Shown here: piece after piece, positions 18,201-25,357 of the stretch
How the letters are laid out: each line of letters starts with the position of its first letter
Numbering within the stretch: the stretch's first letter is position 1
Source: Natronocalculus amylovorans
Lineage (GTDB): Archaea > Halobacteriota > Halobacteria > Halobacteriales > Haloferacaceae
Reading direction: 5' to 3'
Assembly: GCF_023638035.1 (NCBI RefSeq)
Contig: NZ_JAKRVX010000004.1
Span: forward strand, 1-64,000
Length of the DNA: 64,000 nt
Position numbers and translations under genes: made by a program
The notes under the pieces: model-generated
Told to the model about the DNA's origin: nothing
Database searches by the model: none
The model's input: only the letters and a program-made list of their open reading frames with translations

Positions 18201-20273
18201 GAGTTGGGCGTACAAGACGGAGTGACGCTCTCGCCGGGGTTCTATCATCTCGGTGCGATCAACATGACTGCGACGTTTGATTCGGCTGGAAGCTATGATC
18301 TATCGCTTGGCGATCGCAGTGCAGGCACTGTTACCGTCGAACCACCTGTTGTCGAACCACAAATAACCAATATCGATGGCTACTCGAGTGAATTTGATCC
18401 GGACCGTGACGTGGAAGTCGTCTACACGAATGAAGACACGCTCGTTTCGATCATGATCGACTCCGATCTTGCGATCGATCATGCCACCGTGCGCATTAGC
18501 TCGTTGCAGACATCGTATGTTACCTCGGTGGATGCGACACATCAGGGCGGCGATTACTGGGACGCAACAATCCCAGTTGACTCAATTCTCGATGACGGGT
18601 TGTACGAACTCACAGTCGTTGCTGCAGACGTACTGGGAACTGGTGGTATGAAAGATGCAGCGCAACTTCTCGCGATCGATCGCGATCAGCCATCACTGTC
18701 GGTCAGTATTACTGACGTTGACAGCAACGACGCAACAGTCATTGTCGAAAGCAGTGAGCCACTCTCTGGAACACCAACTGTCGAAGCGACTGTCTTTGTT
18801 GATGGATCTCAAGAGAGCGCGGATCTGGTGATGGATACAAGCGTTACACACGGAACAACGTTCACTGGAACGCTCTCATTCGATGAGAGTGGAGAGTACA
18901 ACGTCTCTGCGACCGGAGTCGATCGAGCAGGAAACGAAGCAACAGATACTGCATCCGTCACGATCAACACGGCGTTTAAGCTCAGTGCAGGCGAGATTAC
19001 CCTCACTAATAGCGGGACACAGATTATCTTCGATGTGAAAGATGACGCCGATAACGCCATCAAAAGCCAAGAGCTGTTCCTGGCACTCTCTGAGAATACG
19101 GTTAATCCACATCTCGACGGTGGACACACAGGTGTTGGGTTTGTTTCTGGAGAGCTTGATGGACTGTTCGATACGCTGATTGACGATGGTATTGTTGAAG
19201 GAATAACCCTCTCTGTCGCGGTTGATGATGCCGCGTTACCAACCGGAAGCGCGATTGAAGATGTCGAGATGCAGTACTTCGATACGGAGACAACCGCATG
19301 GAGTTCGGTTGAGTCAACATTCCAACAGGTCGGTGGCACAACGCATGTTGTCGCAGATGTGCCTGGATTCTCAACATACGGACTTGTTGTACCGGACACA
19401 AAGCCTCCAACGCTGACGCATGTTTCACCAACAGATGGAGACACACTCGATTCAGATCTCTCGGAGGCAACCGTCCGCTTCGAGTACGAGGATGATCTTT
19501 CGGGCGTGAACTCGAGTTCGATCGACCTCAAAATCAATGGTGTCTCAGTTGGAGGCGATGCAGATGGAGCAACACAGATCAACTCTGAAGCAGCCACTCA
19601 CACGCTCTCGGTGACTGCAGGTGAGTCCTACACTGCAACGCTCACGATCGAAGACAAGGCGGGTAATGCTGCAGAGTACGAGACGAGCTTCACTGTCGAA
19701 AGCGCTGACGACGATTCGGAGTCAGACACACGTCCGCCGTCACGGCCATCCGCATCGATCGATCTCAGCCACATTGAGCTCTCGACAAGTAAAGCAACGG
19801 TTGGCGAGCCAGTGAATATCGCTGGAACGCTCGAAAATACCGGCCGTACAAGCGGTACCTACACCGCAACGCTCTCAGTAGATGGTACTTCGATCGGGAC
19901 GCAAACGGTCACAGTACCTGCAAGAGACACTGTCTCGGTAAGCTTTACTCACCAGTTCGATACCGTTGGTGAGTACACGCTTGATATTGATGGACAAGTG
20001 GTGACGATCACCGTCTTTGAGCAGGAACAGACAACCGGTGATCATGCCGATAGCGACGATGACGCTACCAACACTGAGGTTGACCCATCAACAGACGATC
20101 GAGGCGAATCAGAGACAGACGAGACGAATACATCACAGCCGGTTGATGAGCCAGGAGGAGTTGCTGGACCGGATGCGGTGGAGACTGATTCAGTTATTCC
20201 TGGCTTCGGAATCACGATCGTATTGGTCACGATCGTACTGAGTGCGCTTCTCCTTGGTCGCCGGCGCCAGTAA
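9258..20273 (+). CDS. Giant PGF-CTERM cell-surface protein with beta-helices and eleven tandem repeats
   Basis: A 3671-aa exported protein. Residues 35-61 form a hydrophobic signal ending ARAQ after a long charged N-region. Residues ~66-1095 are NosD/PbH1-type beta-helix repeats (many ITDN/NNTI turns), with the GETAPTIP...GQ(I/L)I block occurring twice (~10.37 and ~11.50 kb). A CARDB-like module (~1100-1205), a second beta-helix (~1210-1620), a PGF-pre-PGF-like module ending GFSTFGVF, and two more CARDB-like modules follow. Eleven ~102-aa repeats occupy residues 1910-3031. Then come Ig-like modules, another PGF-pre-PGF-like module, a final CARDB module, an acidic Thr/Asp linker and a PGF-CTERM tail (VIPGFG, hydrophobic helix, GRRRQ). 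It should be exported, cut by archaeosortase and lipid-anchored. A role in adhesion or as an envelope shield is inferred; halomucin of Haloquadratum is a size analogue, not a shown homologue. Confidence 0.88.
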   Translation: MNQEKRISGLFDVFTTHSIPLLLRRPKRSTVETKQLFAIVFSILLLGSGMFPFVMVGDARAQSSSCDFVVPTHSSIQDRLTAASPGDTVCVDSGFYSGELVIDTPGVTLQSSSTQSQPVLSGSASGTAITIDGADNVTVRGFEIRGYDTAFSVESSPNATLVSNSILENSWAIRDRDTPSHDLTITDNFIQDNSIRAISIEGSDRTQIIGNHIAENSGSASGQGYAIYIRGGSGGAGVVIEENTITAHDIGISIWTPDAVIRDNTITDHSNTAINLRTGLSGQNGHDALIEGNSLDNDGTNIAARSIRNPEIRNNTLFGSGTDIDFEFVRDAIITDNEMITGVMIDGSSRSHFDHEITGNTIGGAPLVYLNGETAPTIPSTAGQIIVYDSTDVTITELTIDSLAVGIQVAYSSDVTISNNTIAQTAGPAILLRDASGATIEHNIVTHPLRSAGSSDAAISVSGSPGATIAHNEVSDSEGRSIAVTGSANAEIHSNTLVDNYDGAFISNSDSATVSDNVITGTHHGGGSVGNFRSAILVTGSEGIRFERNHIYDNAGNGIHDNRGQGSQNAVMRDNIITGNGNDGFYWGNSRGATFSNNTVSDNDRRGIFGPTQATVTDNTVTNNGGAGIDVSHDAHVSHNEVENNGGHGVEANARSVVQDNRITNNGGSGIFFRYFDGQIVRNNTVGGHQVDLVIFETEEVTVVDNTFETGVQLLSSSNPYTTLEEDLTTHSFSGNTVAGKDLYYVDGETAPTIPADIGQLIIVNATNVVVSDLSFDGVTAPIQIAFSEVTVTNNTITNSAGSAIQRGGSLTLWASDDAVVSANTVTESAATSIRIVESDRVELTNNTIIDSDRGGILFEGATNASIVDTLIRGTTFRGIDAERSHGASLEHVTVRDTGNDGVYFTSSDGVTVQDSTIERNSGHGLYLSGSDVTVEQNTIAANEGHGIATGTVPTITIAENTITDNDDTGISVGGTSATGVTVTENEVHRNDIGLRVTNDAHVTNNSITGHSSSAIQISFNPDDIVITNNELSNNGVGIEYERATWSSSEPVTATNNWWGAESGPSGGVTDPATGVIATGDGDIVDQNVRFDPWLTTSQPDDETDSSFFAVAITTTNSPVIPGADLTVSVTVTNTGAEDGTQTIYLEDISGTVVDSRSVSLSAAESVDETLTWSTDESTETEGDITVRSDNDEATQRVRLAAIGAETEIAACTVITTPGEYTLTGDLSGSQTCIQIAASDVTLDGMGHTIQGHDLVSGTQYGIHVYNPDERVTNVTVTNLTVDGWTFGVRLQDTDESTVSNVTAQHSGSGVSLLRAHANEFVNISARENRYRGILISGSTQNTFTEIAVVDNEIDSSWLTARGTVYLSGSSNNVFDQLTATRGGVGVRVLSGTGNSFTNITTTDTRFHGIEIHSHNHEFENVAVTGSGWEGIRVAEANNNQFRNVNTSYNDGSGIRLAGSTRGSPASSGNTLLNITAIGNDPSGVALSVANNNELHNLTLDSNVGISLDLSSRAQGNVIDNVTIVDGGSSAVQFGPDSVANTVRNSTVTDTNGVVLSFRASVSGENTGNIVSDMTVSNSGTAFVSSWGATSNTVTRMTYDDVTVSFRAQDVAIMGTDSLNELPASVEPIGAYLDIIAGPQSPVDTYDPRVEYLQFYYEDADSSGLNEDSLRVWRLNETWNSPSAESYSSGVNTTANYVYAENITGFSTFGVFGEQLAAELEIQSASVNTTETASGSDILVSATVENVGPEAGELTVPLSINGTIADTQTVTLDPSETEVITFTHTLTDPGTYSVAIGNTEAGTVTVLEQADIILYRGSVDSVVTPDEEVTVTGDLYNRGGVSGEYTVLLNISGETVADTTVTVEPGIDRGAVSLEWTPTIEDLAGEDRIEVDVYLNDFFVKTVAVENQYSDINVIAASVSEVEVVHGEEPYVIGSIYQAGTIDGPEVIKLNATDESGNTETIGQQEVTLSPAFYHLGAINITATFDGPGTYELTLGDRSAGTIEVLEAVSDIQVIAASRSTDEVIENEEFYVIGSIYQAGTIDGPQNTTLNATPVGGGETIELGVDADRTLAPGFYHLGAINLTATIDTPGTYELTLGDRDAGTIEVIAASSDIQVIAASRSTDEVLENEEFYVVGSIYQAGNIDGPQDTILTATPIDGGESIELGVDEERTLSPGFYHLGAINMTATIDTPGTYELTLGDRSAGTIEVIEAVSDIQVIAASRSTDEALENEPFYVIGSIYQAGNIDGPQDISLTATPTDGGDPIEIAVDEDRTLSPGFYHLGAINLTATIDTPGTYDIELGGRDAGTIEVIEAVSDIQVIAASASEDTIVEGDSFHTIGSIYQAGTIDGPQDISLTATPTDGGSPIELGTDKDRMLSPGFYHLGAINMTATIDEPGTYEITLGDRSAGEIVVEAAVSDIQVISGSVSEMSLTVGEEFYTVGSIYQAGNIDGPQDITLTATPTDGGETIELATAEAVLSPGFYHLGALNISATIDEPGQYELTLGDRVVGTVGVDESPSDIQVIAASLSEIEKIEGEDAYVVGSIYQNGTANGGEPLSEEITLRATPTDGGETIELGSQTVSLSPGFYHLGALNISFTIDEPGTYDLTLGEQDAGTIEVIEAVSDIRVIAASASEDTIVEGDSFHTIGSLYQGGTIDGPEDIALTATPTDGGDPIEIGLDEGRTLTPGFYHLGAVNLTATIDTPGTYDIELGGRNAGTIEVLEAVSDIQVIAASASEDTIVEGESFYTIGSLYQAGTVGGPEDIALTATPTDGGDPIEIGLAEDRTLAPGFYHLGAVNLTATLETPGTYEIRLGGRDAGTVEVLAAVSDIQVIAASASEDTIVQGESFYTIGSIYQAGTISGPEDIALTATPTDGGEPIELGLDDGRTLSPGFYHLGAINMTATIDEPGTYDIALGGRAAGTVEVLAAASDIRVIAASPSVTTTSVGSEFYVIGSLYQAGTIDGPEDISLTATPTDGGSPIELGVQDGVTLSPGFYHLGAINMTATFDSAGSYDLSLGDRSAGTVTVEPPVVEPQITNIDGYSSEFDPDRDVEVVYTNEDTLVSIMIDSDLAIDHATVRISSLQTSYVTSVDATHQGGDYWDATIPVDSILDDGLYELTVVAADVLGTGGMKDAAQLLAIDRDQPSLSVSITDVDSNDATVIVESSEPLSGTPTVEATVFVDGSQESADLVMDTSVTHGTTFTGTLSFDESGEYNVSATGVDRAGNEATDTASVTINTAFKLSAGEITLTNSGTQIIFDVKDDADNAIKSQELFLALSENTVNPHLDGGHTGVGFVSGELDGLFDTLIDDGIVEGITLSVAVDDAALPTGSAIEDVEMQYFDTETTAWSSVESTFQQVGGTTHVVADVPGFSTYGLVVPDTKPPTLTHVSPTDGDTLDSDLSEATVRFEYEDDLSGVNSSSIDLKINGVSVGGDADGATQINSEAATHTLSVTAGESYTATLTIEDKAGNAAEYETSFTVESADDDSESDTRPPSRPSASIDLSHIELSTSKATVGEPVNIAGTLENTGRTSGTYTATLSVDGTSIGTQTVTVPARDTVSVSFTHQFDTVGEYTLDIDGQVVTITVFEQEQTTGDHADSDDDATNTEVDPSTDDRGESETDETNTSQPVDEPGGVAGPDAVETDSVIPGFGITIVLVTIVLSALLLGRRRQ
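14985..18350 (+). repeat. Eleven in-frame tandem ~306-bp repeats in the giant surface gene
   Basis: Each unit encodes about 102 residues. It starts SDI(Q/R/N)VIA, has a central (V/I)GS(I/L)YQ and ATPTDGG, then (L/T)(S/A/T)P(G/A)FYHLGA(I/V/L)N, and ends ELTLGDRSAGTIEV or similar. Every one of the eleven units has an N-x-T/S glycosylation sequon directly after HLGA(I/V/L). Units 6 and 7 are the most divergent, and unit 7 has a short insertion. The fold looks like a CARDB-type beta-sandwich. The repeats are coding, so this is not a CRISPR or a satellite. Confidence 0.9.
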
Positions 20274-20440
20274 CCGCTCAGGTCCAATGATCGGGAGAGT
20301 CACGTCACCCGATCGATCATTATTATCCAGTACTAATCGTCAAAATATTCTTTGCTACACAGTCCCAATGTGTGTGTTGTTGAATAGTAGCTGACAATAA
20401 TCCGGATACCACACTCACACAACAGCGATACCGTCAAAAA

Positions 20441-20653
20441 GCCCTGCGTTGCACATACTGTCTCGTAATAGCTGGTGTTTCGAGACCCTCCTGTCCATAG
20501 TGTGGTGTTTCCCTAATTGAGCACACAATGAATACTCCCCGTTCAGATGCACCTGTTGTCGTATCGTCCAGCGGCTGTGTCACCGTTGAGCCGATCGCTC
20601 TCAGCCCGTTATCCATCAAATGTGCAATAAAACGGGGTGTCTCCGATGTGTAA
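20441..20653 (+). pseudogene. Possible decayed zinc-ribbon gene with an amber codon
   Basis: This lies in the 360-bp gap after the giant gene. One frame reads RCTYC, fourteen residues, then CP-stop-CG, that is a CxxC...CxxC zinc-ribbon pattern in which the usual aromatic residue of CPYCG is replaced by TAG (20498-20500). The frame stays open to 20653 and overlaps the ATG of the HalOD1 gene by 8 bases, as coupled genes do. No start codon is present upstream before a TGA at 20381. This could be a pseudogene or chance. The rest of the gap shows no clear feature. Confidence 0.3.
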
Positions 20654-20867
20654 ACTCACTCCAGATCTCCTCGGCTCCGCGATTGCTTCCCGGGTTGCGC
20701 GTATTGAGGGAATCGATAATATCGAATCCTCCGAACTACCGCCCGTTCAAGAGGCAATTGATTTGGATACACTCGCAAATGCGGTCAGGCATGAGAGTGT
20801 TACTGTCGCATTTGAATACTACGGGTACCAAATAGTTGTGTCAAAGGAAGCGATCGAAGTGCTCTAA
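20646..20867 (+). CDS. HalOD1 output-domain small protein
   Basis: A 73-aa protein (ATG at 20646; a GTG at 20637 is possible) matching the haloarchaeal output domain 1 pattern: an N-terminal helix (SAIASRVARIEG), SELPPVQEAIDLDTLANAV, then a beta hairpin SVTVAFEYYGYQIVVS. HalOD1 domains occur alone or at the end of receiver proteins and are predicted output modules of haloarchaeal signalling; their target is unknown. It stands alone between the giant surface gene and the MOSC gene, 150 bp before the latter. Confidence 0.7.
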   Translation: MCKLTPDLLGSAIASRVARIEGIDNIESSELPPVQEAIDLDTLANAVRHESVTVAFEYYGYQIVVSKEAIEVL

Positions 20868-21026
20868 CGCGGCGTGCACGACGGTAGTTTCGAGGTTCCG
20901 AACGGGGAAATTACGTTCAATCTGTCTCATCCTCAAAATATATCTTTGGTCTACGCATCGACCGAACTGGTTGTGTTGTGGACATATCACCCAAACAGCT
21001 AACTCGTCTTTGAGTAACAAACCAGT

Positions 21027-21518
21027 ATGCAACAGGGTATGGTGACTGGAGTGTATATCGCACCAGATAGTGGCGACCCAATGGAACCGAAAAGCGAAGT
21101 CGAAGCGGTTGCAAACCGCGGGCTTCGTGGCGATCGATACTTTGATAACAATGGCTTGTGGAATCTTCTGGATCAAGATCCAGACCGTGATATCAAAGGT
21201 GCAAGCGACGTGACCTTTATTGAGACAGAAGCGATTGCTGCGGCAACAGACGCTATTAACACAACAATTGAACCGGGGGCGCATCGAAGAAACATCACAA
21301 CCGAAGGCGTTGCGCTCAACCATCTCGTTGGTGAACGCTTCACTGTTGGTGAAGTGGTTTGTGAAGGAATTGAACTGTGTGAACCATGCGGATATATGCA
21401 GTCACTGATTGGTGAGTCAGAGCTGAGTGAGGCACTTGTCCACCGTGGCGGGCTTAATGCGACGATCGTTACAGCAGGTATCATTGCAGTTGATGATGTG
21501 ATTCGGTGGGACGTATGA
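21027..21518 (+). CDS. MOSC domain protein
   Basis: A 163-aa single-domain MOSC protein (molybdenum cofactor sulfurase C-terminal fold). Visible family features are NRGLRGDRYFDN, the PGAHRRNITTEGVALNHLVGE-type core, GERFTVGE and the conserved Cys in ELCEPCGYM (the Cys that carries persulfide or thiol in many members). MOSC proteins bind Mo cofactor and act in N-hydroxylated substrate reduction or sulfur transfer. It lies 12 kb from the molybdenum hydroxylase genes, so a functional link is possible but unproven. The downstream small gene starts in its stop codon (ATGA). Confidence 0.82.
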   Translation: MQQGMVTGVYIAPDSGDPMEPKSEVEAVANRGLRGDRYFDNNGLWNLLDQDPDRDIKGASDVTFIETEAIAAATDAINTTIEPGAHRRNITTEGVALNHLVGERFTVGEVVCEGIELCEPCGYMQSLIGESELSEALVHRGGLNATIVTAGIIAVDDVIRWDV

Positions 21519-21778
21519 TCCGCCTTGATCTCGGTGATGGACTCTCCGTCTCGATCGAAGATGGAGGTGAGAAACCGTTTCAGTACACCATTTCCCTGCA
21601 TGGTGGGCACGTAATTAGCTATCAGACAAGTGCAGATGTACGCAAACCTGCTGGTCGTGTTGGAGTCCGAAACATGGTCTGTCGACACGTTACTGACCGC
21701 TCGAAGGCCAACGTTGAGGAGCAAATCCAGAAAGAAGCCTCAAAACAGGCGTCTGCGATCGAGACGATTTGTAAATAG
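21515..21778 (+). CDS. Small conserved-looking protein coupled to the MOSC gene
   Basis: An 87-aa protein starting MIRLDLGDGLSVSIEDG; the ATG at 21515 overlaps the MOSC stop codon, which favours it over the in-frame ATG three codons upstream. The first half looks like beta strands. The second half is a charged helix (NVEEQIQKEASKQASAIETI). No transmembrane segment or known motif is seen. The tight overlap implies co-expression with the MOSC protein. Function unknown. Confidence 0.55.
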   Translation: MIRLDLGDGLSVSIEDGGEKPFQYTISLHGGHVISYQTSADVRKPAGRVGVRNMVCRHVTDRSKANVEEQIQKEASKQASAIETICK

Positions 21779-21935
21779 ACAAATACCTATGTGTATTGGT
21801 GTTTGTTATTTATGATATGAAGAATAGTAGGAAGTAATGAATATTGGATATCCATTCTCCTGTAGAATACACGCTCCCTTTGGGCGATCTGTGGAGGCAT
21901 AGCTGGTGTCGTTGAATCCATCGCGTATACCAGCA

Positions 21936-23549
21936 ATGGCGGCGATCAAGGAGCCGATTTCACTGCTCTTGATTGATGATGACGAGCGGTGGCTCTGGGT
22001 AACCGAGCAGCTGTTGTCTGAGCAACACGACTTGTTTGTAATTGAGACTGCTACAGGGTTTCACAGCGGACAACGGAAAATCGAGGCGATCGATCCGGAC
22101 TGTGTTGTCTGTGATTATCAACTTGGGGATGGAACTGGACTTCAGTTGCTTACGTGGGTTCGAGAACGCGACCGAACACAGCCATTTGTGCTGATTACTG
22201 GCCGTGGAAGCGAAGACGTTGCAAGCGACGCGATCAGCAAGGGGGTCACAGAATACCTCTCGAAATCGGAGAACAACAACTGCGAATTGCTTGCAAGATA
22301 TGTACTGAACGCAGTCACGCAGCACCGAACAGAGCATGCACTGCAACAAGAGCAACGTACGAATAATCAGATTCTCGAACTTGTTACCGCAACAACCGAT
22401 CACGAAGCAATCCTGCAACAGTTGTGTCAACTACTGGTTGATGAGTATGATTATCGGTGCGTATGGATCGGTCGGTTTGGTTCGGAGGTTCACATTCATC
22501 CACAGGCGGCTGCTGGTGACACTCGGTATCTAGATCTGCTTCTTGATACTACTGGCACCCCGCGTGTTGATGATGATCCTGTGTTGTTGGCGCTTAGCTA
22601 TGGTGAACAGACCGCTGTGTCAGACATCCACAGCGCGACAAACGCAATTAACTCATCGATCGCAGAGGGAGCAGATGGTAGCATAGACCGTTCATGGACG
22701 TCGTTAGCAACGCAGTGTGGAATCTCGTCGGCTGTCGGCGTGCCGATCGAACGAGATGGTGTCTGTATCGGTGTTCTCGGTGTGTATTCTGAGGAGACGG
22801 CAGGTGTGAGTGACGCACAAAAACAACTGCTTGTTGCACAAGCAAATATCGTGGGCTACCTCTCGCGCGTCAGTGGGTGGAAACAGTCGCTGCTCTCAAA
22901 CGAGATGGTTCGGGTTGATATTACAATCAAAGACGACCGTGTTCCGTTGCTTGCAGCAGCAGCGAGCCTCCCAAACACTCCCCGTCTTGAGGTACAGTCG
23001 GTCAACATACGTGAGAATGGACGGCGGATCTATCTTGTGACAACTTCTGATCCCGTTGACTGGTCTCAACTCTCACAGACAGCTGTTGAACTTATTGCCG
23101 TCTCGACACAGCCTCCAGTAACGGCCACAATCGCAACAGAAACTCTGATTCCCGAAGAGGTTGCTGTTGATAATGGTGCCACGTTCGATCGAAGCGTCAT
23201 CGAGAACAATTCGATGGTACTCTCGATACGAATTCCCAATGGTGAGAAACTGTCGCCGATCGTCGATGCATTGCGATCGAAGTTTGGAAGCGTAAGCGTG
23301 TCGCGAAAATGGCGAGATAATATAATGAGTATCGCTGCCACCGGCCAAAACCCAATCGAGACACTCACTGATCGACAGCGCGAAGTGCTACAACATGCGT
23401 ACTATGGTGGCTACTTCAACTTTCCACGGGGGATCTCTGCAACTGAGATTGCAGAACAACTTGGTGTTTCACAACCAACCGTCTCACAGCACCTCCAAGC
23501 AGCAGAGAAAAAAGTGTTTTCAAGCCTCTTTGCAGAGAGATACGAGTGA
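21936..23549 (+). CDS. Receiver-GAF-HTH_10 response regulator (Bat-like)
   Basis: A 537-aa regulator from the ATG at 21936 (a GTG at 21906 would add ten residues). Residues 8-125 form a receiver with the acidic cluster IDDDE, phosphoacceptor Asp60 (VVCDYQLGDG) and Lys110 (YLSKS). A coiled segment leads to a GAF domain (~145-310), then a Bat-associated region, and the C-terminal HTH_10 shows LTDRQREVLQHAYYGGYF and ISATEIAEQLGVSQPTVSQHL. This order is typical of bacterio-opsin activator-like regulators. The histidine kinase gene starts within ten bases of its stop, so the two probably form a two-component pair. Confidence 0.88.
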   Translation: MAAIKEPISLLLIDDDERWLWVTEQLLSEQHDLFVIETATGFHSGQRKIEAIDPDCVVCDYQLGDGTGLQLLTWVRERDRTQPFVLITGRGSEDVASDAISKGVTEYLSKSENNNCELLARYVLNAVTQHRTEHALQQEQRTNNQILELVTATTDHEAILQQLCQLLVDEYDYRCVWIGRFGSEVHIHPQAAAGDTRYLDLLLDTTGTPRVDDDPVLLALSYGEQTAVSDIHSATNAINSSIAEGADGSIDRSWTSLATQCGISSAVGVPIERDGVCIGVLGVYSEETAGVSDAQKQLLVAQANIVGYLSRVSGWKQSLLSNEMVRVDITIKDDRVPLLAAAASLPNTPRLEVQSVNIRENGRRIYLVTTSDPVDWSQLSQTAVELIAVSTQPPVTATIATETLIPEEVAVDNGATFDRSVIENNSMVLSIRIPNGEKLSPIVDALRSKFGSVSVSRKWRDNIMSIAATGQNPIETLTDRQREVLQHAYYGGYFNFPRGISATEIAEQLGVSQPTVSQHLQAAEKKVFSSLFAERYE

Positions 23550-23558
23550 GTGCGACGA

Positions 23559-25262
23559 ATGGACCACACTGCACTCATCTTCTCCAGTTTTGAAGCGGCA
23601 TTCGCGATTGTAACGATTATCATTGTACAGATATCGTGGCGCTATCGCGATCGAGTAACTGGATTTCCGTTGTTAGTGACGGCGGTGAGTGCAGCCGCAT
23701 ATGCGATTGCGAGTTTTATCATGCCATTTGTGTCCGATCCGCTCACGTGGCATTTGGTGAACAATATCCGATATCCGCTTGGTGCACTGATTGCAACGGG
23801 CTCGTTCTTTATTGCGGTTGAGTTCACGCAGAACGAACAGTACAAACATCCGATTGTAATTGGTATCTTTGGATTTCTCGTGTTATTGGATGCGACAGTT
23901 GCACTCACTGATCCGATACATCGGCTGATGATTGCAGATCAGTTCGTCACTGAGACTGGAATTTACGCGGCCGTTCTTGGGCCGTTGTTTTGGGTACACG
24001 TTATTGTTGGACTTGGAATCGGCTCAGTAAGCATTAGCATATTATTGTCAAACCTCCGGGAGGCACGAGGTGTCTATCGAACACAGAATGTCGTGCTGGT
24101 TGTTGCCCTCGGTATCTTAGCGATCTTTTTTGCCGTCCAATCAGTTGCGGCAATCAACGATCGATTCGATCTTGCAACGGTTGGCATCGTTGGATACTGT
24201 AGTCTCATCCTGTGGGGCCTGTTTAGAGCAGACCTGCTCAAGACGGTCCCCGTTTCAAGAGAGACACTATTAAAAAGCATGGATGATCCCGTTATCGCAC
24301 TCAACGAGAATGATGTTGTGGTTGATCTAAATGCGGCTGCGATCGAGTTATTTTCCGTCGATGACACTGCAATCGGGAGTGATGTGGAGGCGGTGTTCGC
24401 TGAGTATCCTGCACTCAAAACACGGGTTGGCAGAGTGGAGCTTGAAGCAGAGACACGAGATGAAATTACCCTCTCACGCAACGGCGTCACACAGTATTAC
24501 GATCTATTGGTCTCACCGATCGTGTCCCGAGATACAACCAGTCCGACCGTTAATGGGACGCTTGGTCGGATTGTCGTGCTTCGGGACATCACCGACCGAA
24601 AGCAGTACGAAACCCGAATTGAAACTCATAACCGAACGCTCGAACGGCTGGCAAATGTGATCTCTCATGATCTTCGCAGCCCGATGGCGACTGCTCAAAA
24701 CCTCGTTACGATACTGAAACTGAATATTGATGAGCCAAACGAATCAGCCGAACGATCGCTTTCGGAGTTAGAGGCGTTAATTGGTGATATTGAAGCCTTT
24801 GCAAGCCATCTTCCTGCGCTCGCTCGCGAAAGTACCTACGTTGAGCATCCAACGGAGTTTGAGCTTGCCCCAATCGCAGCTGCTGCGTGGCGGGCGGTTG
24901 ATACTGATGGCCTGTCGCTACTGGTTGCTGATGAGATCACGCTTTCCGGTGATCCACGGCGACTCAGACAGGTGCTACAGAACCTGTTTCAAAATACGGC
25001 CCAACACGCACGACCAACCGCAACCACAGTGACGATCGGACACCTAGCCGATCGGGATGGGTTCTTTATCGAGGATGACGGCCCTGGAATTGGGGCTGCA
25101 CAAGACAACGAGATATTCGATTATGGGATGAGCACCGGTGATGGCACCGGTATCGGATTAGCAATTGTGCGAACGATCGTCGAAGCACACAGTTGGCGTA
25201 TCTCCGTAACGCATAGCGATCGGGGTGGCGCACGGTTTGAGATCGATACGAATCCAACCTGA
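23559..25262 (+). CDS. 7TM-PAS sensor histidine kinase
   Basis: A 567-aa membrane sensor kinase. The N-terminal ~225 residues are seven hydrophobic segments of the 16TM/7TM histidine-kinase sensor type, followed by a PAS domain (MDDPVIALNENDVVVDLN). The HisKA dimerisation domain has the H box VISHDLRSPMATAQ. The HATPase domain shows the N box NLFQNTAQHA, G1 EDDGPGIG and G2 TGDGTGIGLAIV, so all catalytic motifs are kept. An upstream GTG (23550) is possible. It follows the Bat-like response regulator directly and is its likely partner. The signal sensed is unknown. Confidence 0.88.
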   Translation: MDHTALIFSSFEAAFAIVTIIIVQISWRYRDRVTGFPLLVTAVSAAAYAIASFIMPFVSDPLTWHLVNNIRYPLGALIATGSFFIAVEFTQNEQYKHPIVIGIFGFLVLLDATVALTDPIHRLMIADQFVTETGIYAAVLGPLFWVHVIVGLGIGSVSISILLSNLREARGVYRTQNVVLVVALGILAIFFAVQSVAAINDRFDLATVGIVGYCSLILWGLFRADLLKTVPVSRETLLKSMDDPVIALNENDVVVDLNAAAIELFSVDDTAIGSDVEAVFAEYPALKTRVGRVELEAETRDEITLSRNGVTQYYDLLVSPIVSRDTTSPTVNGTLGRIVVLRDITDRKQYETRIETHNRTLERLANVISHDLRSPMATAQNLVTILKLNIDEPNESAERSLSELEALIGDIEAFASHLPALARESTYVEHPTEFELAPIAAAAWRAVDTDGLSLLVADEITLSGDPRRLRQVLQNLFQNTAQHARPTATTVTIGHLADRDGFFIEDDGPGIGAAQDNEIFDYGMSTGDGTGIGLAIVRTIVEAHSWRISVTHSDRGGARFEIDTNPT

Positions 25263-25357
25263 GTGTGTCAATTTTCGCTCCGAGATCGCTTGAGGGATCG
25301 ATCGTCGGTGAACCGTTTACGGATTTAAAAAGGACTGTATACGGGTTGCATATCTCG

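Noticed and set aside
14985-18350. Possible CRISPR or satellite array
   Set aside because: The ~306-bp unit is in frame, codes for related but not identical protein modules, and has no short constant repeats with unique spacers.
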